5,331 nt of DNA from Gammaproteobacteria bacterium (lineage in GTDB: Bacteria; Pseudomonadota; Gammaproteobacteria; Steroidobacterales; Steroidobacteraceae). Shown here in pieces: positions 1 through 5,331 of this stretch. The translations under genes and the position numbers were made by a program. The stretch is taken from positions 1-5,331 of the forward strand of contig JASHYG010000139.1 in the NCBI GenBank assembly GCA_030043215.1, read 5' to 3'. The notes beneath the pieces were generated by a model. It ran no database searches. It worked only from the letters and a program-made list of their open reading frames with translations, and was not told where the DNA came from. Each line of letters starts with the position of its first letter. Position 1 is the first letter of the stretch.

Positions 1-2
1 TG

Positions 3-386
3 CCCGGCGGATGGCTGCGCACGGGAGACGTGGGCCGCATGGATGAGCGGGGCTACGTCTACATCCAGGATCGCAAGAAGGACATGATCCTCGTCTCCGG
101 CTTCAACGTGTACCCGAACGAGGTGGAGGAAGTCGCGGCCGCGCACCCCGGCATTCTGGAGGTGGCCGCCGTGGCGCAGCCGGATGCGCACTCCGGCGAG
201 GTGGTGGCTCTGTACGTCGTGAGGAAGGATCCCAACCTCACGGAGCGGGACGTGATCGACTTCTGCCGCAAGTCGCTCACCGGCTACAAGGTGCCGAGGC
301 ACGTGTACTTCAGGACCGAGCTGCCGAAGTCGAACGTGGGAAAGATCCTGCGGCGGGAGTTGAGAGATCAGGCGCAGTCGACTTGA
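3..386 (+). CDS. fadD: Long-chain fatty-acid--CoA ligase, C-terminal part (5' end outside window)
   Basis: Activates long-chain fatty acids to acyl-CoA through an acyl-adenylate, using ATP and CoA, at the inner face of the membrane; this is the entry step to beta-oxidation. Only the last 127 codons are present, running open from the window edge to TGA at 384-386. Visible ANL-superfamily signatures, in order, are GWLRTGD (about positions 9-29), the hinge motif DRKKD followed by the fatty-acyl-CoA synthetase signature [12 protein letters not shown] (about 69-135), LTGYKVP (277-297), and the C-terminal catalytic-lysine motif [11 protein letters not shown] (332-364). The match to proteobacterial FadD is close along the whole fragment, including the end after RRELRD. 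An internal GTG at position 30 is the valine of the TGDV motif, so it is not a start. The gene ends 16 nt from a convergent gene, with no U-tract terminator between them. The family is near certain; chain-length preference cannot be read from this part. Confidence 0.93.
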   Translation, partial: PGGWLRTGDVGRMDERGYVYIQDRKKDMILVSGFNVYPNEVEEVAAAHPGILEVAAVAQPDAHSGEVVALYVVRKDPNLTERDVIDFCRKSLTGYKVPRHVYFRTELPKSNVGKILRRELRDQAQST

Positions 387-402
387 GGGGACGGGCGCCG
401 AA

Positions 403-1287
403 TCAGGGCGCGCGGGATCGAGCGCTCCCCTTCCGCGGCGGCGTGCGGCGCCGTCCCGCCTGCGCCTGCTCGCGACAGACCGCAAACACGGCGGCGCCGA
501 GCATCAGCTCCTCGCGCGGCGCTTCGCCGGGCGGCTCGCGGCCGCGGTCGACGCGATGCGCTTGAAGGAACGACTCGACCTGCTCTAGCGCGGCATCGGC
601 GCGCCGTCCCACCTGAGCCCTGAACAGCGGGAGGCTGCGGGCATCGGCCTTCAGGACGAGCGAGCGGACGGGCAGCTGCTCGTGCGCGCGGGCGGCGAGG
701 TTGTGCTCGAGCGTCGCCATCAGGTCGCCCGCGATCTCGGCCGCGGCGTGCAGGGACTCGGCGCTCGCGCCGCCGGTGCTCAGCGAGCGGCGCACCGCGC
801 GAACCTTGTGGGAGCCCGCGCTCTGCACCGCGCCGATGCGCTGCAGCTCGGCGAGGATCGTCTGGTGGTAGACCCCGCCGCTGTAGCGCAGCGCGAGCTG
901 CTGGAAACTGCGGCGCCCTCCTACGATGGGCAGCACGGCCGGGGCGCCGGACCGGGTCTGGAAATCCGCATCGTCGTGCCAGCCGTTCAGCACGCGCGCC
1001 GCGCGATGGAGCTGTGTGCCGCTGCGGGGCTGGAAGTCGCTGCCCTGCGGTGCGGCAAGAATCGCCGCGAGGGCCGTCCGGTTGATCCCCGTGATGACGG
1101 CGAGCCCGGAGTGGGTGGCGCGTCCGCCCTCGCGCTCGAGGTACTCGAGGCCGGCGCGCGCGTAGACACTGTCGACGATCGACTTGAACTCGCCGGCGCT
1201 GATGCCGAAGCGAATGAGGATCCTCACGAGCGGATAGAGGACCCGCGTGCAAAGATGGACCAGCGCTGCGCGAAAATCGGACTGCAT
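403..1287 (-). CDS. DUF6502-like protein, copy A (full-length form)
   Basis: I recognise this as resembling the uncharacterised DUF6502 family; no function is known to me. The protein is 294 aa from ATG at 1287. Residues 18-43 (PLVRILIRFGISAGEFKSIV) form the family-like N-terminal helical part. Residues about 58-77 (SGLAVITGINRTALAAI) look like a helix-turn-helix. Residues 99-112 (VLNGWHDDADF) and 127-154 (SFQQLALRY...ELQRIGAVQ) follow, then LEHNLAAR (193-200), a hydrophobic strand GAAVFAV near 264-270, and a very basic tail with RRRTPPRK. No signal peptide or membrane segment is convincing, so it is probably cytoplasmic. The frame stays open to a TTG at 1362, but family-like sequence begins just after the ATG, so I prefer 1287. 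Neither start has a strong ribosome site. A TATACT -10 box lies about 100 nt upstream. The neighbour on the other side of the promoter region is a diverged paralogue. The HTH-like segment makes a DNA-binding role possible, but that is inference. Confidence 0.75.
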   Translation of the reverse strand: MQSDFRAALVHLCTRVLYPLVRILIRFGISAGEFKSIVDSVYARAGLEYLEREGGRATHSGLAVITGINRTALAAILAAPQGSDFQPRSGTQLHRAARVLNGWHDDADFQTRSGAPAVLPIVGGRRSFQQLALRYSGGVYHQTILAELQRIGAVQSAGSHKVRAVRRSLSTGGASAESLHAAAEIAGDLMATLEHNLAARAHEQLPVRSLVLKADARSLPLFRAQVGRRADAALEQVESFLQAHRVDRGREPPGEAPREELMLGAAVFAVCREQAQAGRRRTPPRKGSARSRAP

Positions 1288-1393
1288 AGCGAAACACTCG
1301 AGCAAGCTCGGAAGTCCGCCGAGTCGCGCCAGCCTTCCTTCACCCGCGGCCGGCCATTGCAACTCGGCCGTGGCTGTGCGATTTTCCTGCCAA

Positions 1394-1422
1394 AGTATAG
1401 CACCGCTCGCGGAGGACTTGTC
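1394..1422 (-). promoter_or_regulatory. Putative sigma70-type promoter for the minus-strand DUF6502-like gene
   Basis: On the minus strand the hexamer TATACT (1394-1399) matches the -10 consensus TATAAT at five of six positions. A weak -35 candidate, GACAAG (1417-1422), lies 17 nt upstream; GCGACA, two bases further out, is an alternative at 19-nt spacing. The predicted start near 1387 would give a leader of about 100 nt to the ATG at 1287, or about 25 nt to the alternative TTG at 1362. The AT-rich box stands out in a GC-rich sequence, but the -35 is poor. Confidence 0.5.
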
Positions 1423-1429
1423 GCGGTGC
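1400..1429. promoter_or_regulatory. Perfect 7-bp dyad in the divergent promoter region (possible operator)
   Basis: GCACCGC at 1400-1406 is repeated in inverted orientation as GCGGTGC at 1423-1429, separated by 16 nt. The arms flank the putative -35 and lie in the spacer of the minus-strand promoter, next to its -10 box. A protein bound here could control the minus-strand gene and perhaps the plus-strand gene at 1477. In GC-rich DNA a 7-bp dyad can arise by chance, so operator function is inference from position. Confidence 0.3.
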
Positions 1430-1463
1430 GATAGAGGGAACCCAACAACACCAAGATTTGGGT

Positions 1464-1470
1464 AGGGGAG
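1464..1470 (+). promoter_or_regulatory. Ribosome binding site for the plus-strand DUF6502-like gene
   Basis: AGGGGAG sits 6 nt before the ATG at 1477 and is the clearest Shine-Dalgarno-like sequence in the window. It supports that start over any downstream one. I could not identify a convincing plus-strand -10/-35 pair upstream of it. Confidence 0.6.
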
Positions 1471-1476
1471 CGCTCA

Positions 1477-2265
1477 ATGGACAACGTGAAAGGACCCACG
1501 GTGCAGGAATCGCAGAGAGCGGCATTCGAGGTGCTGCGCCCCATCGTCCATCTGCTCAGAGCCGCAGGCGTCGCAGCGGGCTCCGTTCGCTCGGCGAGCG
1601 AGCAGGCGCTCCGCGGATACGCCCGCGTGCCCGCCCGTGGAGCGTGGATGGATCGAGCCTGCTTTCAGCAGCTGGTAGACGTCCTCACGGTCTGGGCGGG
1701 CGATCCGGAATTCATCGACGAGACGGGGTTGCCGGCGAGGCTGACCCTCGCAGGCGGCCCGGGGCCGGCCCCGCGCCCAGGCTCGTTCCCTCGCCTGCTG
1801 AAAAAGGCAGAGGTCTCGCTCACGGCACACCGCGTGCTCGAGCAACTGCAGGCGCTCGGCGCCGTTCAGCAGTGCGATCGAGGGCGGCGCCTCCGCCTCG
1901 TCTCGCACGTCCTCCCTGGCGTCATGGGCGGCCGGTTCCTCGCCACACCGATGCTCGATGCGATCCGCCGGTTCGCCGAGACGGTCGAGCACAACCTCTG
2001 CGCGCGTCCCGCCGGGGCGGAGCGCCGGATGCATCGCTGCGCTGCCTGCGCGTCTCTCGATCCGCGTGAGCTCGGGGAGGTGCAGCGCTTCGTCCAGTCG
2101 AGCGGCGACGCATTCCTCGACGCCGTGGACGAGAAGCTCCTCTCCTCGGCCCGCAAGGACGCGAAGGAGCGGCTGCGCTACGGCGTCGGGCTCTACGTGT
2201 TCATGGACCCGGCCGGAAAGACCTCGGAACGCCGGCCCCCGCGGCGCCACACGAGCGCCCATTGA
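1477..2265 (+). CDS. DUF6502-like protein, copy B (shortened, diverged paralogue)
   Basis: A 262-aa protein of unknown function, recognised mainly by its similarity to the divergent neighbour at 403-1287. Shared blocks, in order: PIVHLLRAAGVAAGSVRS (22-39; copy A has PLVRILIRFGISAGEFKS), VLTVWAGDPEF (69-79; copy A VLNGWHDDADF), SFPRLLKK...LEQLQALGAVQ (103-131; copy A SFQQLALR...LAELQRIGAVQ), ETVEHNLCAR (168-177; copy A ATLEHNLAAR), GVGLYVF (236-242), and a basic tail ERRPPRRHTS like copy A's RRRTPPRKGS. The segment between the first two blocks is about 36 residues shorter than in copy A, and the HTH-like stretch is missing. A CAAC motif (188-191) has no counterpart in copy A. ATG at 1477 follows a good AGGGGAG site. 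No signal peptide or membrane helix is visible. The gene converges with dgt, whose stop lies 63 nt further on. It is a real gene with high confidence; the family call is moderate. Confidence 0.72.
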   Translation: MDNVKGPTVQESQRAAFEVLRPIVHLLRAAGVAAGSVRSASEQALRGYARVPARGAWMDRACFQQLVDVLTVWAGDPEFIDETGLPARLTLAGGPGPAPRPGSFPRLLKKAEVSLTAHRVLEQLQALGAVQQCDRGRRLRLVSHVLPGVMGGRFLATPMLDAIRRFAETVEHNLCARPAGAERRMHRCAACASLDPRELGEVQRFVQSSGDAFLDAVDEKLLSSARKDAKERLRYGVGLYVFMDPAGKTSERRPPRRHTSAH

Positions 2266-2313
2266 GGGGCCGGGCGACGCGATGCCCCGCGGCCGCGCCC
2301 TCACGTCCGAGCG

Positions 2314-2340
2314 CTCAGGTCCGCTCCCTCAGGTCCGCTC
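2314..2340. repeat. Tandem 13-bp direct repeat over the dgt 3' end
   Basis: CTCAGGTCCGCTC occurs at 2314-2326 and again at 2328-2340, with a period of 14 bp and one base between copies. The second copy contains the last codons and the stop (TGA, 2329-2331) of the minus-strand dgt-like gene. The first lies just downstream of that stop, in the convergent intergenic gap. It looks like a small slippage duplication of the gene end. It is not hairpin-forming and is unlikely to be a terminator. Confidence 0.75.
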
Positions 2341-3501
2341 ACCGGGGTCGAAGAGCCTGCGGTGCTCGAGGATCGCGTAGCGGTCCGTCATCCCCGCCAC
2401 GTAGTCCGCCACCGCGCGCGCGCGCCCGGCATCTCCGTGCTCCTGCTGGCCCTGGTGCGCCGCGTCGCGATACTCGGCCGGCAGCAGATCCACATTGTCC
2501 ATGAACGCGGTGAACAGCTGCTCGAGCGTGCGGTGAGCCTTGGCGGTCATCCTGAGGACGCGGTGATGCCGGTACACCCGATCCCGCAGGAATGACTTGA
2601 GCTCCAGATGCTCCTCGAGCACGGACTCGCTGAGCCCGGCGAGCGGCTTCGAGCGCTCGCGCACCTCGTCGCTCGACGACGGCCTCATCTCCTCCAGCCG
2701 CCCCCGCGTGGTGCGGATCAGGTCGATCACGACGAAGTTGATCATGCGGCGGATCGTCTCGTGAATGACCTTGCGCTCGGGGAGGCCCGGATACTGCTCG
2801 AGCACCGCCGCGTGCTGCCGCTCGAACAGGCGGACCCGGGCAAGGTCCCGCACCTCGATGAGGCCGGCGCGCAGTCCGTCGTCCACGTCGTGATTGTTGT
2901 AGGCGATCTCATCGGCGAGGTTCGCGATCTGCGCCTCGAGGCTCGGCTGGCGGCGGCGGATGAAGCGCTCGCCCACATCCCCGAGCCGGCGCGCGTTGCG
3001 CAGCGAGCAGTGCTTGAGAATGCCCTCGCGGCACTCGAAGGTCAGATTGAGGCCGCGGAAGTCGGCGTAGCGGTCCTCGAGCTCATCGACCACCCGCAGG
3101 GACTGGAGGTTGTGCTCGAAGCCCCCGTACGGGCGCATGCAGTGGTTCAGCGCGTCCTGCCCGGCGTGGCCGAAGGGCGTGTGGCCCAGGTCGTGCGCGA
3201 GGCTGATGGCCTCCGTCAACGGCTCGTTCAGGCACAGCGCGAGCGCGATGGAGCGCGCGATCTGGGCGACCTCCATGGAATGCGTCAGGCGGGTCCGGTA
3301 CAGGTCCCCCTCGTGGTTCACGAAGACCTGCGTCTTGTACACCAGGCGGCGGAACGCATTGGAATGGACGATGCGGTCGCGGTCGCGCTGATACTCGCCG
3401 CGAAAATCCGGCTTGGGCTCGGGATGCCGGCGGCCGCGGGAGTGCTCCTCGCGCGCTGCGTAGGGCGCGAGGCCGCGGGAGAGCTTAGCGGAGCCGCTCA
3501 C
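2329..3501 (-). CDS. dgt: Deoxyguanosinetriphosphate triphosphohydrolase-like protein (type 2), HD superfamily
   Basis: Members hydrolyse dNTPs, classically dGTP, to the deoxynucleoside and triphosphate with a divalent metal in the cytoplasm, and so affect dNTP pools. The 390-aa product has the full HD signature: H74 in [14 protein letters not shown]103-D104 in [12 protein letters not shown], and D197 in [13 protein letters not shown]. Typical type 2 blocks surround these: [16 protein letters not shown] (38-53), [16 protein letters not shown] (56-71), [17 protein letters not shown] (126-142), [12 protein letters not shown] (153-164), and near the C-terminus [12 protein letters not shown] (365-376). 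Length is normal for the subfamily. The start is GTG at 3501, because in the same frame the aroB stop lies only ten codons upstream and there is no ATG between; GGCGGA is a weak ribosome site. It follows aroB by 27 nt and probably shares its transcript. The actual nucleotide preference of type 2 members is not established by sequence. The last codons and stop lie in a tandem repeat. Confidence 0.93.
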   Translation of the reverse strand: MSGSAKLSRGLAPYAAREEHSRGRRHPEPKPDFRGEYQRDRDRIVHSNAFRRLVYKTQVFVNHEGDLYRTRLTHSMEVAQIARSIALALCLNEPLTEAISLAHDLGHTPFGHAGQDALNHCMRPYGGFEHNLQSLRVVDELEDRYADFRGLNLTFECREGILKHCSLRNARRLGDVGERFIRRRQPSLEAQIANLADEIAYNNHDVDDGLRAGLIEVRDLARVRLFERQHAAVLEQYPGLPERKVIHETIRRMINFVVIDLIRTTRGRLEEMRPSSSDEVRERSKPLAGLSESVLEEHLELKSFLRDRVYRHHRVLRMTAKAHRTLEQLFTAFMDNVDLLPAEYRDAAHQGQQEHGDAGRARAVADYVAGMTDRYAILEHRRLFDPGERT

Positions 3502-3528
3502 TCGAGTATCCGCCGGGCCTCGCTGTGC

Positions 3529-4605
3529 TCATCCGTGGTAGGCCTGGACCGTCGCGCGCAGCGCGCCGTCGGGGTAGTCCCCCGTCACGTATGCGGCGCC
3601 GATCCCCCGCAGCAGCACCAGGCGGATGCGTCCGTCCTTGACCTTCTTGTCGATCTTCATGTGCTCCAGGGCAGCCTCCGCCGGGACGTCGCGTGCCTCA
3701 GTAGGGAGGCCGGCGCGATCGAGGAGGGTGCGCAGGCGGTCCACCTCCTTCGGGCGCATCGTGCCCAGCTCCCGGGAGAGCGAGGCGGCCATCAGCATCC
3801 CGGCCCCGACGGCCTCCCCGTGGAGCCAGGTCGCATAGGCCGTCGCGGACTCGATGGCATGCCCGAACGTGTGTCCGAGATTGAGGAGCGCACGCTCCCC
3901 CCGCTCACGCTCGTCGCGGCCGACGATCTCGGCCTTGATCTCGCACGAGCGGCGGATGGCATGGGCGAGCGCATCCGGCTCCCGGGCGAGCAGGCGGTCC
4001 AGGTTCCCCTCCAGCCACTCGTAGAGGCCGGCATCGCGGATCAGGCCGTACTTGATGACCTCCGCCAGGCCGGCGCGGAGCTCGCGCAGCGGCAGGGTCT
4101 CGAGCGTGCGCGTGTCCGTGAGGACGGCCGTCGGCTGGTGAAACGCGCCGATGAGGTTCTTCCCACCCGCGTGATTGACACCCGTCTTGCCGCCGACCGA
4201 GGAGTCCACCTGGGCGAGCAAGGTCGTCGGCACCTGCACGTACGCCACGCCCCGCTGGTAGCACGCCGCGGCAAAGCCGGCCATGTCGCCCACGACGCCT
4301 CCGCCCAGCGCGACGACGGTGCAGTCGCGGCCGAAGCGGTTGGCCACCAGCACATCGAGGATGCGCGAGACGTTGGGCAGGGTCTTGTGGGCCTCGCCGT
4401 CGGGCAGGATGGCCTCCACGATGCGCCGCCCCGGCAGCATGCCGGCGAGCGACTTCGCGTAGAGCGGCGCAACCACCGTGTTGCTCACGAGCAGAACGTC
4501 GCGGCCTGGCACGTGCCGATCGAGCAGCGCCGGATCGCGCAGGAGGCCGGCCCCGATCAGGATCGGGTAGCTCCGGGCTCCGAGCTCGACGGTGAGCGTG
4601 TCCAC
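3529..4605 (-). CDS. aroB: 3-dehydroquinate synthase
   Basis: Converts DAHP to 3-dehydroquinate, step 2 of the shikimate pathway, using bound NAD and a divalent metal; cytoplasmic. The 358-aa product is the usual length. Visible signatures: the NAD-binding GGGVVGD (101-107), followed by GFAAACYQRGVAYVQVPTTL (110-129) and the substrate-site block DSSVGGKTGVNHAGGKN (134-150). The metal ligands expected for the family are present: E182 in LAEVIKYG, H245 in NLGHTFGH and H262 in LHGEAVGAG. KIDKKVKDGRIRLVLL (317-332) is the usual C-terminal block. The start is GTG at 4605, giving MDTLTVELGARSYPILIG, which fits the family N-terminus; there is no ATG or other common start upstream in frame after the aroK stop. 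A good AGGAG at 4646-4650 is too far away (about 41 nt) to serve it. It lies 43 nt after aroK and 27 nt before dgt, in an apparent operon. Confidence 0.96.
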   Translation of the reverse strand: MDTLTVELGARSYPILIGAGLLRDPALLDRHVPGRDVLLVSNTVVAPLYAKSLAGMLPGRRIVEAILPDGEAHKTLPNVSRILDVLVANRFGRDCTVVALGGGVVGDMAGFAAACYQRGVAYVQVPTTLLAQVDSSVGGKTGVNHAGGKNLIGAFHQPTAVLTDTRTLETLPLRELRAGLAEVIKYGLIRDAGLYEWLEGNLDRLLAREPDALAHAIRRSCEIKAEIVGRDERERGERALLNLGHTFGHAIESATAYATWLHGEAVGAGMLMAASLSRELGTMRPKEVDRLRTLLDRAGLPTEARDVPAEAALEHMKIDKKVKDGRIRLVLLRGIGAAYVTGDYPDGALRATVQAYHG

Positions 4606-4648
4606 GATGGCTGCAGGCCGGCTTGCGCGGCGCGTCCCGGCCGATCTC

Positions 4649-5194
4649 CTATAGATGGGGCGCAGTATACGGCGTGTTCCTCGCCTTGAGCCCTCTCACG
4701 ATCTCCTCGGCGACGCTCTGGACCTTGCGGCCGTCCGTGGTGACGCTGAGGTCGGCCACGCCGGTGTACAGGCCGGCGCGCTCCTGCATCAGCTGCGCGA
4801 GCTTCGTTTCCGGGTCGACGTTGGTGAGCAACGGGCGATGGCGCGCATGGCGGACGCGATGGGCCTGCTGCTCGACGGAGGCCTGGAGGTACACGACGCA
4901 GCCCCGCTCCGCGAGCAGGCGCCGGTTCTCGGGGAGCAGCACGGCGCCCCCGCCGGTCGCGAGCACGATCGGCTCGAGCTGCGTCAGCGCCTCGAGGGCT
5001 TCCCGCTCGCGCTGCCGGAAGCCCGCCTCGCCCTCCTTCTCGAAGATGTAGGGGATATCGACGCCCGTGCGCCGCTCGATCTCCGCATCGCTGTCGTAGA
5101 ACGGCGCATCGAGCAGGCGCGCGAGCAGCCGGCCCACGGCCGACTTGCCGGACCCCATCGGGCCGATCAGGAAGATGCTGCGCTTGCCGAGCAT
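4649..5194 (-). CDS. aroK: Shikimate kinase
   Basis: Phosphorylates shikimate at the 3-hydroxyl with ATP, step 5 of the chorismate pathway; cytoplasmic NMP-kinase fold. From ATG at 5194 the product is 181 aa. Family residues are all in place: Walker A GPMGSGKS (11-18), the shikimate-binding pair DSD (34-36), FRQRE with R60, the GGG turn in ATGGGAV (79-85), the lid segment RHRPLL (R120), and ERAGLY with R139. The N-terminus MLGKRSIFLIGPMG resembles E. coli AroK, which is why I prefer this ATG. The frame stays open to a TTG at 5215, which would add seven residues and lie 8 nt after the pilQ stop. A GGAG sequence directly precedes the ATG but with only one base of spacing, and the start lies inside a possible hairpin. 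It is the second gene visible in the pilQ-aroK-aroB-dgt cluster. Identity is secure; the exact start is not. Confidence 0.95.
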   Translation of the reverse strand: MLGKRSIFLIGPMGSGKSAVGRLLARLLDAPFYDSDAEIERRTGVDIPYIFEKEGEAGFRQREREALEALTQLEPIVLATGGGAVLLPENRRLLAERGCVVYLQASVEQQAHRVRHARHRPLLTNVDPETKLAQLMQERAGLYTGVADLSVTTDGRKVQSVAEEIVRGLKARNTPYTAPHL

Positions 5195-5223
5195 GCTCCG
5201 GGGAGCATACCGCAAGCCCCGGA
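5193..5223 (-). promoter_or_regulatory. Two overlapping, mutually exclusive hairpins at the pilQ/aroK junction
   Basis: Read on the minus strand, TCCGGGG (5223-5217) directly follows the pilQ stop codon and can pair with CCCCGGA (5203-5197) around a 13-nt loop. The same CCCCGGA sequence is also part of the palindrome ATGCTCCCCGGAGCAT (5208-5193), which could fold as a 6-bp stem with a CCCG tetraloop and includes the A and T of the aroK start codon. The two folds cannot coexist. There is no U-tract, so this is not a standard intrinsic terminator. An effect on aroK translation or on readthrough from pilQ is inference. Confidence 0.4.
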
Positions 5224-5331
5224 TCAGTAGACCGTCACGCCCTCGTGGACGATCTTCGGCGTCACGAAGATCAGGAGCTCGTCCTTGTCGTTCGTCCGGG
5301 TGGTCTGCTTGAACAGGTTCCCGAGCACGGG
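5224..5331 (-). CDS. pilQ: Type IV pilus secretin PilQ, C-terminal end (5' part outside window)
   Basis: PilQ forms the outer-membrane secretin ring through which the type IV pilus emerges and through which DNA enters in competent bacteria. Only the last 35 codons are in the window, ending at TGA (5224-5226). They read PVLGNLFKQTTRTNDKDE, then LLIFVTPKIVHEG. This is the characteristic end of the secretin domain: the PxLGxLF segment, an N-D-K/R-x-E-L-L-I strand, and the terminal FVTPKI motif. The few residues after the motif are normal for PilQ. The position immediately upstream of aroK and aroB supports PilQ over other secretins, such as GspD, since pilMNOPQ-aroK-aroB is a known proteobacterial order. 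The stop is 29 nt from the preferred aroK ATG. Confidence 0.88.
   Translation of the reverse strand, partial: PVLGNLFKQTTRTNDKDELLIFVTPKIVHEGVTVY

Noticed and set aside
395..411. GCGCC-N7-GGCGC stem between fadD and the DUF6502-like gene as a terminator.
   Set aside because: The stem is only 5 bp, has no T-tract on either side, and overlaps the stop codon of the minus-strand gene.
368..1297. A 309-codon minus-strand frame overlapping the DUF6502-like gene in another phase.
   Set aside because: The translation is arginine-, alanine- and proline-rich with no recognisable motif, typical of an off-frame reading in GC-rich DNA.
1288..1362. N-terminal extension of copy A by 25 residues from TTG at 1362.
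   Set aside because: The extra residues have no family-like sequence and no ribosome site precedes the TTG. The extension stays possible because the putative transcript start lies upstream of it.
682..1434. A 250-codon plus-strand open frame over the minus-strand DUF6502-like gene.
   Set aside because: Codon-aligned antisense shadow; the minus-strand frame holds the blocks shared with the paralogue.
1474..2304. A 276-codon minus-strand open frame antisense to copy B.
   Set aside because: Codon-aligned shadow; the plus-strand frame has a good ribosome site and family-like blocks.
2266..2313. GC-rich inverted sequences in the convergent gap, including the CGCGGCCGCG palindrome at 2288-2297, as a bidirectional terminator.
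   Set aside because: No T-run follows on either strand and the possible stems are short; in DNA this GC-rich such palindromes are common.
4646..4650. AGGAG at the aroK stop as the aroB ribosome site.
   Set aside because: It lies about 41 nt before the aroB GTG and no usable start codon is found 5-12 nt downstream of it.
2608..4689. A 693-codon plus-strand open frame antisense to dgt and aroB.
   Set aside because: It is in codon-for-codon register with both minus-strand genes, which happen to share a frame. It stays open simply because TTA, CTA and TCA codons are nearly absent in such GC-rich genes. The translation is low-complexity and resembles no family, while the minus strand encodes complete AroB and Dgt.

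Overview
This is a GC-rich window (by eye clearly above 60% G+C) from a Gram-negative bacterium, most likely a gamma- or betaproteobacterium. The evidence is a type IV pilus secretin (PilQ) end followed directly by aroK and aroB, a FadD-type acyl-CoA synthetase tail very close to the proteobacterial enzyme, and a type 2 dGTPase-like HD protein. The pilQ-aroK-aroB-dgt order recalls betaproteobacteria; enteric gammaproteobacteria usually have damX after aroB instead. I cannot fix the lineage from this window alone.

Layout, left to right. Positions 3-386 (+) hold the last 127 codons of a long-chain acyl-CoA synthetase (fadD). Facing it tail to tail after 16 nt is a DUF6502-like gene on the minus strand (403-1287). 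A 189-nt divergent intergenic region (1288-1476), the largest non-coding stretch, carries a TATACT -10 box for the minus gene, a 7-bp dyad next to it, and a good Shine-Dalgarno sequence for the plus gene. The plus gene (1477-2265) is a second, diverged and shortened DUF6502-like paralogue. After a 63-nt convergent gap, the rest of the window is one minus-strand cluster. In order of transcription it is pilQ (3' end only, 5224-5331), aroK (4649-5194), aroB (3529-4605) and dgt-like (2329-3501).

How the genes relate. AroB (dehydroquinate synthase, step 2) and AroK (shikimate kinase, step 5) belong to the shikimate pathway to chorismate. Their coupling to the pilus secretin gene is a familiar proteobacterial arrangement. 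The trailing dGTPase-like gene would act on dNTP pools and is probably co-transcribed: gaps in the cluster are 29, 43 and 27 nt. The FadD fragment belongs to fatty-acid activation and is a separate unit.

The core genes are ordinary. The more unusual parts are the divergent pair of uncharacterised DUF6502-like paralogues, one lacking a central segment of about 36 residues that may contain a helix-turn-helix, and two mutually exclusive RNA hairpins at the pilQ/aroK junction. Smaller points are a tandem duplication of the dgt stop region and a single in-frame TGA separating aroB from dgt. I saw no tRNA, rRNA, insertion sequence, CRISPR array or canonical intrinsic terminator.
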